This document shows positions 10,623 through 22,471 of a DNA stretch of 64,000 nucleotides, piece by piece (positions within the stretch are counted from its first letter, which is position 1; every line of letters starts with the position of its first letter). The stretch spans positions 245,668,654-245,732,653 of the forward strand of contig OZ020611.1 of NCBI GenBank assembly GCA_963971575.1, in the 5' to 3' direction. This DNA is from Liopterus haemorrhoidalis. Lineage: Eukaryota > Arthropoda > Insecta > Coleoptera > Dytiscidae. The position numbers were made by a program, and so were the translations under genes. Under the pieces are notes generated by a model, which did not search any database, was not told the origin of the DNA, and saw only the letters and a list, made by a program, of their open reading frames with translations.

Positions 10623-10859
10623 TAACACATGATTTTATAAGGAAAATAATTTAAAACATTCTTTATTTCTTTATATTGCATGTAATAAAAAATAGATATT
10701 ACGAAAAAGAAAAGAAAATTATTTTTCTCTTATAACCTAGTAAAAACGGTGTTAAAATTTGAAGTTATTGCAGCAGTATTGTTTAGTAAATTTCTGTTTG
10801 GTCCAAGTGGAACTGCATCAGAAGCGTCTCCAAGTATTTGAATTTCTTCTATAATAGGT

Positions 10860-11130
10860 AGAGTTTCGTCTTTAAATTACAAAATAACATTGTCATATTA
10901 TGTAAAACACAACATGCAATTATTACTGCACGACTTGTGTCCATTTTTAATCCTAAACCCATAGACAAGCATGGAAATCGTCTTTTTAAGACTTGGAACG
11001 ATCTTTCTACGGTATTTCTTATCAATATGTGTGCTGTGTTGTAATTCTATTCAGGGTTAGTGTATGGATTGAGTAAATGAGTTAATAACCAACTACAGAG
11101 ATATCCGTAATCGTCCAATAAATTAAAAGA
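10860..11130 (-). pseudogene. PIF/Harbinger transposase, C-terminal fragment
   Basis: Minus-strand translation gives a GDSGY-like LLDDYGY, then WLLTHLLNPYTNPE, a TAG stop at 11047-11049, NYNTAHILIRNTVERSFQVL, KRRFPCL, and RAVIIACCVLHNM. This is the characteristic C-terminal catalytic region of Harbinger (DDE_Tnp_4) transposases, with the catalytic Glu in NTVERSF. The TAG replaces the Gln usual before NYN. The rest of the gene is gone or unrecognisable. It has no start codon and lies in an otherwise non-coding stretch. Confidence 0.85.
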
Positions 11131-11549
11131 GATTCATTTAATATACGCGAACGAGGAATAAGGTGCAATGTCTAAAAATTCATCTGATGGCTCGGCAAAT
11201 AATTAGCTGGAAAAGAAAAACAATTTAAAGAGGTTATAATGTATAATATTATTAAATATTAATAAAACTTATACACACGTCTTCCAATATATGAAATTTT
11301 TTTTATATTAAATTTAAGTATTTGATACAAAAATTAGTAAAACTATGGTAACTGTGCAATGTTAAATATTCAACACAGCCTCAGACCTATGTTAAAATAG
11401 CAGAGGGTTTAATTCTTTGTTAAATTTAACATTGCTTTATGGAACGCAAAATTGTACTTAACAACTAAATTAAAATTTAACAGCGTTGCTAAAATTTAGC
11501 ATTGCTTTATGAAACAGGCCATATCTGTTTTGATTGCTGGTCCCGAGTA

Positions 11550-11757
11550 CAGCCTGAGTAACCTTTTCATACTCGGGACCCCCAACTAGCTTAAAATATT
11601 TTCTGGACCCCCCAAGAAAATTTTTGAAATAATATTTTAAATGTTCTTAATAATTTATTGTTTAATAATCAAGTTTATTGTAATTTTAAAAGCAAAAAAA
11701 CTGGCAAAAATTAAATTTATTCTTTTAATTTCGGAATCCCCCGGTTAAGAACCGCTG
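11550..11757. mobile_element. Degraded hAT-type MITE
   Basis: The CATACTCGGGACCCCCAA left part and the CCCCGGTTAAGAACCGCTG right end resemble hAT MITEs of the CAGGGGTTCTTAA type, such as 60564-62279. The flanks match at only 5 of 8 positions. Interior AT-rich, non-coding. Confidence 0.5.
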
Positions 11758-11765
11758 ATCTAGTA

Positions 11766-12711
11766 AATAGTTTCTAACAGCGATGGTTACATTTTGAGAA
11801 ACAGTATCATTGGTGATGTTCTATATATCGTGGGAACGTGAGACCATGTTAGTGATGGAATCGTTCACCCAGTTCGCGACTGCCTTATTAGTGCTTCAGT
11901 GTCACTGTCACTGTGTCCGGACCATATATGTCCATCGGCCACCGCATTCCTCCAGGTTCCCCGAGCGACAGGACCAATGTCAATGTCAACTCTTTTCGCT
12001 CACCAGCGTCCGCAGTAACACGGAAACAAAATGGGTTACAAAAGAATTATGTTGATTGTGAAATATGATAAATGACTGTTACAAAATTTAATATATTATC
12101 GTATGCTCGTATTATGCGACTGGAATAACTTCATACACTCATACGGCCCATATTTCCTACACTCAATCCTGATTCGAACATTTTAAAATTTTTCATAGTT
12201 TGCTTTGAATCACATTATTTTTCTATTTTTTAAAACAATGCAATTTTGAATATTGTGTATGTCTTTGGGCTAGATGTATGCCAATTCTTAGATCATTTCT
12301 TCAAAAACTTAAAAAATTATAATATTAGGACCTTCTCTTCTATTAATAAACATAATAAACATATTTTTTTCATCAACTCACCTGTTAAAATTCGAACTAA
12401 TTCATGATCTTATATGATTCAATAATTCCAACACAACTTGCTTACTCAAATGAAACCGATAAAAAAATTATAAGATTATCTGGTGGAAGTGATGGTGCCA
12501 AAAATTTTTTATTTTTAGAAAATATGTTTTGGTATTTTTCCCCCACCTGGTATTTTCTAGAGGGGTTGATATAAAAGGTCCGTGAGCCCCCCCCCCATGG
12601 TGCGTGCCTGACGTATTCTACCCAAGTAATGCTATCTACATTTTTTCGAAGAAAAGATTTTTCGATCAATATATATGATCGACGAAGTTACTGAGATTTT
12701 TGAAAACAATG
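11766..12711. other. Unassigned non-coding sequence
   Basis: No gene recognised. Two short open frames (11810-12055 plus, 12442-12669 minus) have no family resemblance and no context supporting expression. Confidence 0.35.
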
Positions 12712-13761
12712 ATCCAGGCTAGGGATGGGAAAAAAGCATCGATGTTTCGAAAACATCGATGTTTGTTTTAAAAACATCGATGTTTTTACCATCGATGGTC
12801 AGATGGCGATAGTATCGATAAAACATCGATTTCTACTATCGATGTCGATATTTAAACTTTGAAATTCAGAAACTACTGCTAGAGCGCTCGAATCTTAAAA
12901 TTTTTATTTTTATTAATATTAGTACACAAAATATCGTTTGTTTAATAATATCGTTCGCTATCTATTGTGATATAACAATATTAATAGAGTTAGTTCTTAT
13001 TCTTTTTAGCAGTTAGCAGAATAAGAAAAAAATAAGAAGAAACTAATTTTTGCAAACAATGCAACGACCAACGACGCCAACTAACTTGTTGCTTTTTGAG
13101 TTTTGTTGACACTTTCCCAGTTGTTATTTCTCCAATCCCTGGAATTACCGTATTGGGAAATATAATTATAATTTATTTATTAATAAAACTATTATTAGGA
13201 TTATTATATTGTAATGTTAGTGTAAAATTAATATTAGGATTGCTATGTTAGTGTTATAAAAAATGTAATATGTAATTCAACTTAAAAAAGTGAAAAAAAA
13301 TGTGTATGACAATATGTTATTTTTATGTTAAATAATATAAAATTAACATTAATATTACTATATTAGTATTATAATAAAATGCAATATTTCATTTTAGAAA
13401 TGTAAAAATAGTAGGAATAAATTAGGATTATTATATTGGGTAATGTTAATGTGAAATTAATTACTATTAAAAAGATTGATTTTTCTATTTAAAAATCTAA
13501 TAAATGCTTTTTGTGTATTATAAGTTACTTTTTTTCGTATTTTACCTTTACATTATTAAATAAAGCCTATATAATATAAATAAATAGTTTTTTTTTAATA
13601 TCAATAAAACATCGATGTTTTTCCTTCGATGTTTTTACTTGCCCGACCTTAATATATAAGGGGCAAGTATTGTAATCGTGAAAATTTTCGATGTCGAGAT
13701 TTTGACGGATGACCACGTTTCATGGTCCAGGGAATCCAAAAAACCTATTTTCGAAGTGCCG

Positions 13762-14668
<907 letters not shown>

Positions 14669-15268
14669 GTGTATACACGATAACTCAAAAACGGTTTAAC
14701 TTAAAGAGTTCGTTCTGGTACTAAAAAATTCTCCTATTAAATGGGAAGAACCCTATCGTTTTTTATGAAAATCGGTTGACTAGAAATGGGAGTTTACTCG
14801 TGTCGATTTTAATATTTTTGCGAATATTTAGCAACAGAAAAATATTTCGAAAAAATTTATTGAACAAAAGTTACTATAAATGCAATAACTAATAACTTTT
14901 ATTTGAGACGTTTTTTGATAAAACGAAAAATTTCGAATTTTTTTTGTAAAATTATTTAAAATTTCTCAATGTTTTCATACTTATATGTAACGTTTCCATG
15001 GTCATGATAATTAATTCGTAACTAGTAAAGCAAGCCTTGGACAAAAATTTGTATAGAACATAATTTGATGTATTTTTGAAGATTTATCTAAATATTATTA
15101 TTTTTTTTTTTAAATTTACATTTTTTTTTAAAATATTTTTTTATGGGAGGGCAAGTCTAGCGGAGGTTTCCCTTCGCCACTGGTTTCAACATCGATAGTA
15201 AGACGCCGATGTTAACATCGATGTTAAACATCGATGTTTTGCCTTCGATGTACAACCCTAATTCAGGC

Positions 15269-15913
15269 TGAGAAAGAAGCACAAATGCTGAATGGATGAT
15301 AGCACATGATATCTATTAGAGCGTAGTTATGATGATTGATTTATTACGGCAAATTACATTGCGGTTTGCATTCTATGTATCTTTATTTTCAAGAACCCAT
15401 CCTCTGCAAAGTGGGGTCTGGGTGTATTTTATTATAAATTATCACGCGGTTTATTTATTTACTTTGGCTGTTTACTTGAAGGACTTTTAAGTGTTCCGTG
15501 GACCCTAGTTTATACCCCAGTTGTCCTGTGAGGGTGTTGTACGGGACAGTGAGTGTATGTTTGCATTGCGGATGGCCGAGTTGTTTTTGCAGCCGGGATT
15601 TACAATAACCGATGGAATTTATGGGGAAGAAAATGTGATTACAGCATCACCATCTAACATCCCCCTCGCCAATATATCCCTCTACTTTATACACTGTTAG
15701 CTTACGCACATCTTACATTATTACCATTTGTTTATCTTTCCCTAAAAAAGAATATTATATGCTGTAGATATTTTACTTTATAGCAATCACACATTGCTAT
15801 TTTAACAGGGTTTTGTAGGTACTACTATTATACCCGTACGTATAATAAAATTATAACATTTTTTTTTTTTTTTGATGTACCGTAAATGATAAGTGAGATA
15901 TTAATATTTCAAG
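15269..15913. other. Unassigned non-coding sequence
   Basis: No gene recognised. A short match to the Helentron-like 5' end (AGGGTTTTGTAGGTACTAC, from 15809) suggests a tiny broken fragment of that family. Confidence 0.35.
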
Positions 15914-16428
15914 CAGGGCCGGCCCGAGACACGGGCGAACCGGGCGCCGCGAAACTTGGAGCGCAAACATGTTTTTTTTTGTATAATTTCAATAAATTAC
16001 CAGTCGATGATGATTTGATTAATTTATGCAAAGATCTGCATCTGAAATTAAAAATAGACAGCGATTGTGACGTGAATGGAGCAGAATTATTTGATGAGTT
16101 GAAATCTGCATCAGCTCTTTTGCCTAAAGACATTTATGAACCTTTAAATGTTCTAAATTTTATAAAATCCAATAAATTACAAAATGTGCTTCCTAATATT
16201 TGGATTTCATTAAGAATAATGTTAACGATACCAATTACTGTTACTAGTGGTGAGAGAAGTTTTAGTAAGTTAAAATTGATAAAAAAACTATTTACGCTCT
16301 ACAATGAGCAATGAGAGATTAAATAACCTGGCGATGTTATCTATCCAAAATGATATCGCATCGAAATTAGATATCACCGAAATAGTCAAAAAATTGGCTG
16401 ATTTAAAAGCTCGAAAAATTAACTTGTA
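15914..16428 (+). pseudogene. hAT transposase remnant (TTF-type/ZMYM1-like), C-terminal dimerisation domain
   Basis: A hAT-like terminus CAGGGCCGGCCCGAG (15914) is followed closely by a frame (about 15980-16314) containing ELFDELKSASALLP and LRIMLTIPITVTSGERSFSK, then LKLIKK. This is the hATC region common to TTF-type and ZMYM1-like hAT proteins. After a one-base frameshift near 16300 the match resumes as MSNERLNNLAMLSIQNDIAS, ending RKINL and TAG at 16428. The N-terminal zinc finger and most of the catalytic domain are deleted between terminus and remnant. No right terminus was found. Confidence 0.8.
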
Positions 16429-16752
16429 GCTTGTAGGTATTATCTGTCTCATTTTGTAATACGAAACTAAGAGGAAAATTTCATTTTTTATGTTTTATAT
16501 TTAAAGTATTATCTTAGGGTGGTAATTCTGAAGTGGCACCTTTCAAAATATTTGACATGTACATATATCACAATTTTGATATGTTAATCGCGATTTTGAC
16601 ATGTTAATTTGTTATCTGACATATATAGTTTTTGAGTGAATATAACCTCGATATAATAAAACTTAACCAAATATTTAAAAGCCAGATTTACAAGTTCATA
16701 TGTTTCCATAAAAGTCTATTTACACCACAACAGTCACCAAAATAACCAAATC
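16429..16752. other. Unassigned AT-rich sequence
   Basis: No gene, no terminal repeats recognised. GAAGTGGCACCT (near 16530) recurs at about 32475, a short shared motif of unknown meaning. Confidence 0.3.
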
Positions 16753-16754
16753 TA

Positions 16755-17560
16755 TGGCCTATTTCAAAGTAGAAAAATGTATGTAAGAAGATAGGAGCTG
16801 TTTGTCCTTGCTTCGGATTGGTTTAGATCGTCATCCCTATTAAACTGTTAAAATATTGTTTTTAGTCCAAGTTGACAAATGTTCAGTGTCGTACATTGGA
16901 AATATATATTATTTATATTATTTAATTTTTTTCATATATTTTGTTATTATTTACATATGTAGACTTTTATTTATATTGTTGGCGTAGATTTTATGGAGAA
17001 AATTCTCCATGTAATTTGTTTTTACGCAGTTACATATTTTTTAGGTTATCTGACATATAAATATTTTTTGACACTTGATAATTAGCGATCAAGAGAGAGG
17101 ACTAATGTGAGGCCAAAAGGGCTGTCTTTTGGCCTCACATTAGTCCTGATTGTGCCCAAAGAAGAAGTTATTGATATAATTTTTAGACCTTCATATATAC
17201 ATATATTTTTAATTTTTATTTACAATAATTATTTAAATAAGAAACTTTAGCTCTTTAGTAGATATATTGTTTGTTTTAGTACTTTATTTAAACTCTTTTA
17301 GCAAAATCTCTCTTTTTAAATATAGTACATAATTTTTAAAATTAATATTTTTTTAATTCTTTCAAATTTCTCATTAAACTGAATTTCAATATCTTAATAA
17401 CCTTTTTTAAATTAAAAAAATAAATCACTCGCTAACCCAGTTACTACGCCCATGCCCTAGTTGTAACTTATTTTAAATTTTCCGCTATAATGTATTTATC
17501 CAGTGTAAATCGTACTTCGTTCGCAGCGCTATCTACTTTTTTTTAATTTGAAATAGACCA
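16755..17560. mobile_element. Non-autonomous TIR element, family copy 2 (806 bp)
   Basis: The ends TGGCCTATTTCAAAGTAG and AATTTGAAATAGACCA are flanked by TA (16753-16754 and 17561-17562). It aligns with 9095-9922. Unlike copy 1, it contains a perfect 21-bp-stem hairpin at 17099-17146 made by an inverted duplication of GGACTAATGTGAGGCCAAAA. Non-coding. Confidence 0.75.
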
Positions 17561-17589
17561 TAGTTTCACCTAAAAGTCTGTTCCTTTGA

Positions 17590-17974
17590 CTTTATTTCAA
17601 CTTAAAAAAGTAAAAAAGAAAAAAAAATGTGTAAGACAGTATGTTATTTTTATGTTAAATAATATAAAATTAACATTAAGATTACTATATTAGCATTATA
17701 ATGCAATATTTCATTTTTGAAATGTATAAATAGTAAGTACAAATTAGAATTATTATATAGGGTATAATAATTTTAATGTGAAATTAATTACTATTAAAAA
17801 AGAAAATTTCTATTTTAAAATATAATAAATGCTTTTTTTTTCGTATTTTTTCTATAGATACATTATTAAATAAAACGTAGATAATATAAATAAATAGCTT
17901 TTTTTAATATTAATAAACATCGATAGTATGCGCCGATGTTAACATCGATGTTTGGTCTTCGATGTACAACCCTA
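17590..17974. mobile_element. Right half of the CATCGATG-type hAT element, copy 2
   Basis: Aligns with 13270-13635 and then with the right end at 15188-15260, finishing ACATCGATG and GTACAACCCTA. The left half is absent. This copy shows what the first copy looked like without the fold-back insertion. Confidence 0.75.
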
Positions 17975-18509
17975 GTCTCAGCTCACCAGTTGCGGAGCAC
18001 TGGTCTTACATACTCAAGTTATATCAACTGCTTAGAACCTGCCTCTGTGCCTTTTACAGAGCAGTGGAAAAAGCTATTGTTGCATTGTTTCAGGGGGACA
18101 AATGGTTCGGTGGTAAGTGGTGGCATCTTTGTGAGATATCGCCTGAATACACGGCTCTCCTGGCTCTCCTGGCTCTCCTGGCTCATGTCTCCTATACTCT
18201 GTCGCTGAATACCCTATTGATGGTACATAAATGGTTTTTGGATGGCGCTATTCACCGCTCTATTTATATACTGCAGCCTTTTCAACACCTCTTATAATGA
18301 TAACGTATATTCACACCAGGTTATCACAATATTTATCATATTTTTACCCTTGTATTATATCAAAGAAACTTCAGGCGCTGTAGTATATTTTATAAGGGAA
18401 TAAAGCACATGACTCCTTACTGGAATTTACAGCGTTAAATGATACAACGCTGAAAGGGATAGCTTCAAGGAACATAACACTTCACTCAATAAGTCTCCGG
18501 CCTGACATA
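17975..18509. other. Unassigned sequence with a short tandem repeat
   Basis: No gene recognised. CTGGCTCTC repeats about four times near 18150-18182. The frames across this stretch show no known domain. Confidence 0.35.
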
Positions 18510-18511
18510 TA

Positions 18512-19077
18512 ACGGATGTTTTTTTTAGAGGTATAGAACTTTAAATTGCAATAAAACAACGATGGATTATTCGATTGACATGAATTTTTTTTTTATTCGA
18601 AAGATAATCTTGTGGCATTACATTAAATCATACCAACAAGACGGCGCAACATGTCACACAGCTCGTGCCACAATCGGTTTATTGAAAGACACGTTTGGTG
18701 ACCGCCTAATTTCACGTTTTGGACCTGTGAATTGGCCTCCAAGATCTTGTGATTTAACACCGCTGGACTACTTTCTGTGGGGCTATGTAAAGTCATTGGT
18801 CTATACGGATAAGCCACAAACGCTTGACCATTTGGAAGACAACATTCGCCGTGTTATTGCCGATATACGGCCACAAATGTTGGAAAAAGGCATCGAAAAT
18901 TGGACGTCCAGATTGGACTACATCCGAGCCAGCCGTGGCGGTCATATGCCAGAAATCATATTTAAAATGTAATGCCACCAGATTATCTTTCGAATAAAAA
19001 AAAATTCATGTCAATCGAATAATCCATCGTTGTTTTATTGCAATTTAAAGTTCTATACCTCTAAAAAAAACACCCAT
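18512..19077 (+). mobile_element. DD41D mariner-like deletion derivative, copy 2 (566 bp)
   Basis: Near-identical to 792-1356, with the same internal deletion and TA flanks (18510-18511 and 19078-19079). The left terminal bases read ACGGATG instead of ATGGGTG, and one extra T in a T-run inside the left TIR opens a frame from an ATG at 18562. The close similarity implies recent amplification of this short form. Confidence 0.9.
18562..18972 (+). CDS. DD41D transposase C-terminal fragment with TIR-supplied start
   Basis: 136 codons. The first 20 (MDYSIDMNFFFIRKI) are encoded by the inverted repeat, because a 10-T run puts an ATG in frame with the transposase half; copy 1 with nine T is out of frame. 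The body is YQQDGATCHTAR, then WPPRSCDLTPLDYFLWGY, then ENWTSRLDYIRASRGGHMP to a stop inside the right TIR. Two of three catalytic Asp remain; the DNA-binding domain and first Asp are missing. It differs from copy 1 at only a few residues. Expression is unproven; it would be inactive alone. Confidence 0.75.
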   Translation: MDYSIDMNFFFIRKIILWHYIKSYQQDGATCHTARATIGLLKDTFGDRLISRFGPVNWPPRSCDLTPLDYFLWGYVKSLVYTDKPQTLDHLEDNIRRVIADIRPQMLEKGIENWTSRLDYIRASRGGHMPEIIFKM

Positions 19078-19082
19078 TATAT

Positions 19083-19795
19083 GACAAAGCAATTTTTTGT
19101 TTGCGTAATCTCAGGCATAGCGTGTCCCGTAATATTTTACTCACAGCATATCATGCACTCTTTCATAGTCACATGTCCTACGCGATTCTTGCCTGGGGAC
19201 ACTCCCCCTTTTCACAGAAAATATTTTCTTTGCAAAGACGCGTTATTAGAATAATAGCGAACTTATCCTACAGATCAGACTGTAAACACAAATTTACTGA
19301 TTTGAATATCCTTACCTTGCCGTGTTTATTTATATTTCAATGTCTCGTCTACGTACATTGCAACCTGATTAATTATGAACAGCAAAATCAAATACATGCT
19401 CATTTTACAAGAAAAAATGATATAATCAGACCAAAATACGTAAGATTGACCAAATCAAGGCAGTCCTTCAATTATTTTGGTATCTTATTTTACAACATAC
19501 TCCCCTTGGCAATAAAGAAGTTAAACAACCAGCAATTCAAAAAGACCGTAAAAACATATTTAATAACTAAAGCATTTTATAACTTTGACCAATACCTCGC
19601 TAATAATTTTAATGACTTGTAATGTAATTTTGTAACTTTATTTTTAATGTTAAATTCAATGTATTATTGTTTATGCTATGTTTATTTGTAGTATTTTTTC
19701 CCCATTATTACATTTATTTATATTTATGACGTATGTAAAAATATTTTGTATTTGTTAACATTAATAAAATTGCTATTATTATTATTATTATAACA
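19083..19795 (+). pseudogene. Non-LTR retrotransposon, RT C-terminal fragment with (ATT)n tail
   Basis: The frame 19101-19622 contains LLTAYHALFHSHMSYAILAW, SLQRRVIRIIANLSYRSDC and LTKSRQSFNYFGILFYNILP, the post-palm region of Jockey/CR1-group reverse transcriptases. The same blocks are seen in the fuller copy at 56021-57621. It is followed by an AATAAA-like signal and an (ATT)n tail (about 19775-19795). It is 5'-truncated: the catalytic domain and ORF1 are missing. Confidence 0.85.
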
Positions 19796-19929
19796 CTGTT
19801 GACAGACCCATATGATTTCTGTATAGAACCAACCTTCAAACAATACGTGTGAAAAATTCATGACATTCTGACAATTAGTTTAGAGATTACAGTGATTTTA
19901 GTGACTCCAGTTTTGTAATTTTTAAAAGA

Positions 19930-20071
19930 ATGGATAAAAAAGAATTTCGTGTGTTGATTAAACATTGTTTTTTGATGGGATAAAATACTGTTGAAGCCAA
20001 ACAGTGGCTTGATAAGCGTTATAGAGACTCTGCACCAGGCAAATCATCTATTACTGATTGGTATGCCGAAT
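19930..20071 (+). pseudogene. Mariner transposase, N-terminal fragment
   Basis: Starts MDKKEFRVLIKHCFLMG, then a TAA stop, then NTVEAKQWLDKRYRDSAPGK and SSITDWYAEF. This is the helix-turn-helix start of mariner/SETMAR-type transposases. Nothing of the catalytic domain follows on this strand. It may belong to the same family as the minus-strand remnant at 20264-20687, as an inverted piece. Confidence 0.7.
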
Positions 20072-20263
20072 TTATTTTGTTGTTTATTTTATTTTATTTC
20101 TTTTTCGAAAAGGTCGAGGAGTGTATGAAAGAATGTATCACTCTTAAAAAAAAAAAATGTTTTCTTAGTTAGACCGGCGACTTATTGAGCGACCTGGTAC
20201 ATACATTTAGACAAACGATAATTAATTATATTACGAGGGCTACCTTTTAAGTTTTTACAAAAA

Positions 20264-20687
20264 CTAAGAAAGAAAAAAATTTTTTTTTGAACAAACTCTT
20301 TTATTGCTTTTCAAAATATTTACCTTTAGATTTAAACACTTTTGCATGCATACAAACCAATTCTCGAAACATTTTTTCCACTCTGATGTTGGTATCTCAA
20401 AAACATGATTTTCGAAGGCTTCAATAGCTTCTTGAGGTGATGAAAATCGCTGTCCACGCATTTTTTGTTTGACATTGGAGAACAAAAAAAAGTGGTTAGG
20501 GGATAAATCAGGTGAATACGGGTCTAATGAGTCATTAATTCGATGTTTTTCTCCTTCAAATAATCAGTTGTTTGACGTGCTGTGTGGGAACTTACATTGT
20601 CATGATGAAGAATGATGCAACATTTTTGGATATTTTTCCTGTTTAACAAATTGTTGTATACCATTCAGCATTAACTGTTCTCTGATC
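20264..20687 (-). pseudogene. Mariner transposase, C-terminal half (degraded)
   Basis: The minus strand reads HHDNVSSHTARQTTDYLKEK (second catalytic Asp), then YSPDLSPNHFF, where the third catalytic Asp appears as His. It continues SNVKQKMRGQRFSSPQEAIE, then EIPTSEWKKCFENWFVCMQK. Stops and frameshifts lie between blocks. Its upstream end is cut by the hAT element; the next codons (VATIPLE) resume at 22960-22980 beyond it. Confidence 0.8.
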
Positions 20688-21165
20688 CTCTAAAGCAGGG
20701 ATGGCCAAGGCGTCGACCGCAGTCGACCGGTCGATCGCAAGTCCTCTGGAGGTCGCCCGCGAAGCTGACTTGAACATTGACAAATCATACTGATAAATTC
20801 AGTGCGTACTTAGATAAAAAAAATAATAAAAAAGTAAAAATTCAAAATTATTCCCTGCAGTTACTAAATTAAAAAAAAAAAAAAAATCAATATCAACTTA
20901 TTTCTGCAGACAACACAGCTAAAAAGAATTGTTTCAGTTAATATTAAATGCGATGTACATTTAAAATTAATGGTTTCAAATGTGAGCTTCTGGAATTTAG
21001 TAAGCAGGGATAAATATCCAAATATTTGGAGAGTTGTTGTATATTTCAATGCCTTTTTTGGTTCAACATATTTATGCGAATCAGCATTTTCCTGCATGAA
21101 TGCATCAAAAACTAAACAGATCACAATTATCGGATCTACATTTGTGATCTACACGTGTTTAAGTA

Positions 21166-22471
21166 CAAGGTGTCTCAAAAGAAATTTTATATTTAGTGGA
21201 TCGATTAAAAAAGAAGTAAGCCGTATATAGAAAAAATGTTTATTAATTATTAAAATACACTTTTTGGGGATTTATTTCTTAAAAATAATATCGTCTAAAT
21301 GTAGACCCTCGCGTTCTCGGCACTCATTTAATCGAACGGTAAAATTACTTATGACGTCTCGGCAGGTGGACTCAGGAATGGCTGCCATTTCGTGACGGAT
21401 ATTTTCTTTCAAATGCGCCAGTGAAGTCGGTTTATTGGCGTAAACTTTAGATTTAAGATAACCCCATAGGAAAAAGTCCATAGGGGTTAAATCTGGACTG
21501 CGTGGAGGCCAATTTATGTCACCTCTCCGGGAGATCAATTTGCCTGAGAAAATTTCACGAACACGTGGCAGAGACATATTGGACGTGTGTGAAGTTGCTC
21601 CGTCCTGTTGGAACCATGTTCTTTGGTTATAGCCAGGAAAGTTTTGCAGTTCAGGTACCAAGAAGTTGTCTAACATCTCCACATAACGCTCTGAATTCAC
21701 TGTAACTGCACGCCCCCTTCGTCTTCAAAAAAGTAAGGGCCGATAATTCCTCGCGCCGACATCGCAGCCCATACGGTCACTTTAGGCGAATGTAGGGGCT
21801 TCTGATGTTTGCGTTTCGGATTCGTTGCACTCCAGTAGCAGCAGTTCTGCTTATTTACGTGGCCATTAAGATGAAAATGAGCTTCATCCGAAAACAAAAT
21901 GTTGGTAAACGTTGAAAATCGCTCAATCACCTGATTTACGAAATTAAGCCTCTGACTGGCATCTTGGGGCTTTAATTCTTGCACCAATTGAATTTTGTAG
22001 GGGTGCAGCTTTAAGTCTTTGTGCATAATGCGATGTAATGATGATCTATGCACATTTAAAGCACTTGCGCGCTTCCGAATTGAAAGGTTCGGGTCGTCAC
22101 GAACAGACTGATTAACATTCTCCACGTTTTCTACCGTTCTTGATGATCTAGGTCGCCCGGATTTTGATTTATCCAGCGTTGTACCAGTCTCTTCAAACTT
22201 TTTAACCCAATGTCGAATGAGAGGAATGCTTGGCGCATCATTTAAGTGGCGAAAACCTCGAATACTGCAGAATTTTCTACGCGCTACAGTCGCCGAATCA
22301 CCGTTTTTGTAAAACTCTCGCACGCATAACGCGCGGTCTGCTCCCGAGAAACGCTCCATAGCGACTTAATTCCCAAGAGCCAGGCTACCGATTGACATAA
22401 CCCCCGCGCCCCTCGGATACGTTGCGTTCACGCAGTAAGCTAAATAAATATAAAATTTCTTTAGAGACACC
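21166..22471 (-). mobile_element. DD41D mariner-like element (DUF4817 type), copy 1
   Basis: Starts CAAGGTGTCTCAAAAGAAAT after TA (21164-21165) and ends in the inverted TTTCTTTAGAGACACC before TA (22472-22473). The right terminus has lost about three bases relative to the intact copy at 58533-59826. It is inserted inside hAT codons. About 1.3 kb, the full length of this family. Confidence 0.92.
21272..22359 (-). pseudogene. Mariner-like transposase (DUF4817 + DDE), one frameshift
   Basis: About 362 codons. The N-terminus is MERFSGADRALCVREFYKNG, a DUF4817-type DNA-binding start. HTH segments follow (IPLIRHWVKKFEETGT; NLSIRKRASALNVHRSSLHR), then ILFSDEAHFHLNG (first Asp), WFQQDGATSHTS (second) and PPRSPDLTPMDFFLWGY (third, 41 residues after the second). 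A missing T in the CCCCCTTTCG run near 21716-21722 breaks the frame after FFEDE; the other genomic copy has the extra base. All catalytic residues are otherwise present, so this is a recently disabled gene. Confidence 0.9.

Larger units (their letters stand above)
8243..11520 (-). mobile_element. PIF/Harbinger-type transposon remnant with nested insertions
   Basis: The termini GCCTGGTTTCATAAA (left) and TTTATGAAACAGGCC (right) are imperfect inverted repeats, each followed inward by a GCTAAA-type subterminal motif. The only coding remnant is a DDE_Tnp_4-type transposase C-terminus at 10860-11130. Three later insertions interrupt it: 8356-8901, 9095-9922 and 10240-10622. The 3-bp target duplication expected for this superfamily is not clear, so ends are approximate to a few bases. 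Confidence 0.7.

Noticed and set aside
21502..21705. Plus-strand frames over the DUF4817 transposases (also 58854-59057, 59570-59752)
   Set aside because: Antisense shadows; the minus-strand frame carries the conserved motifs.
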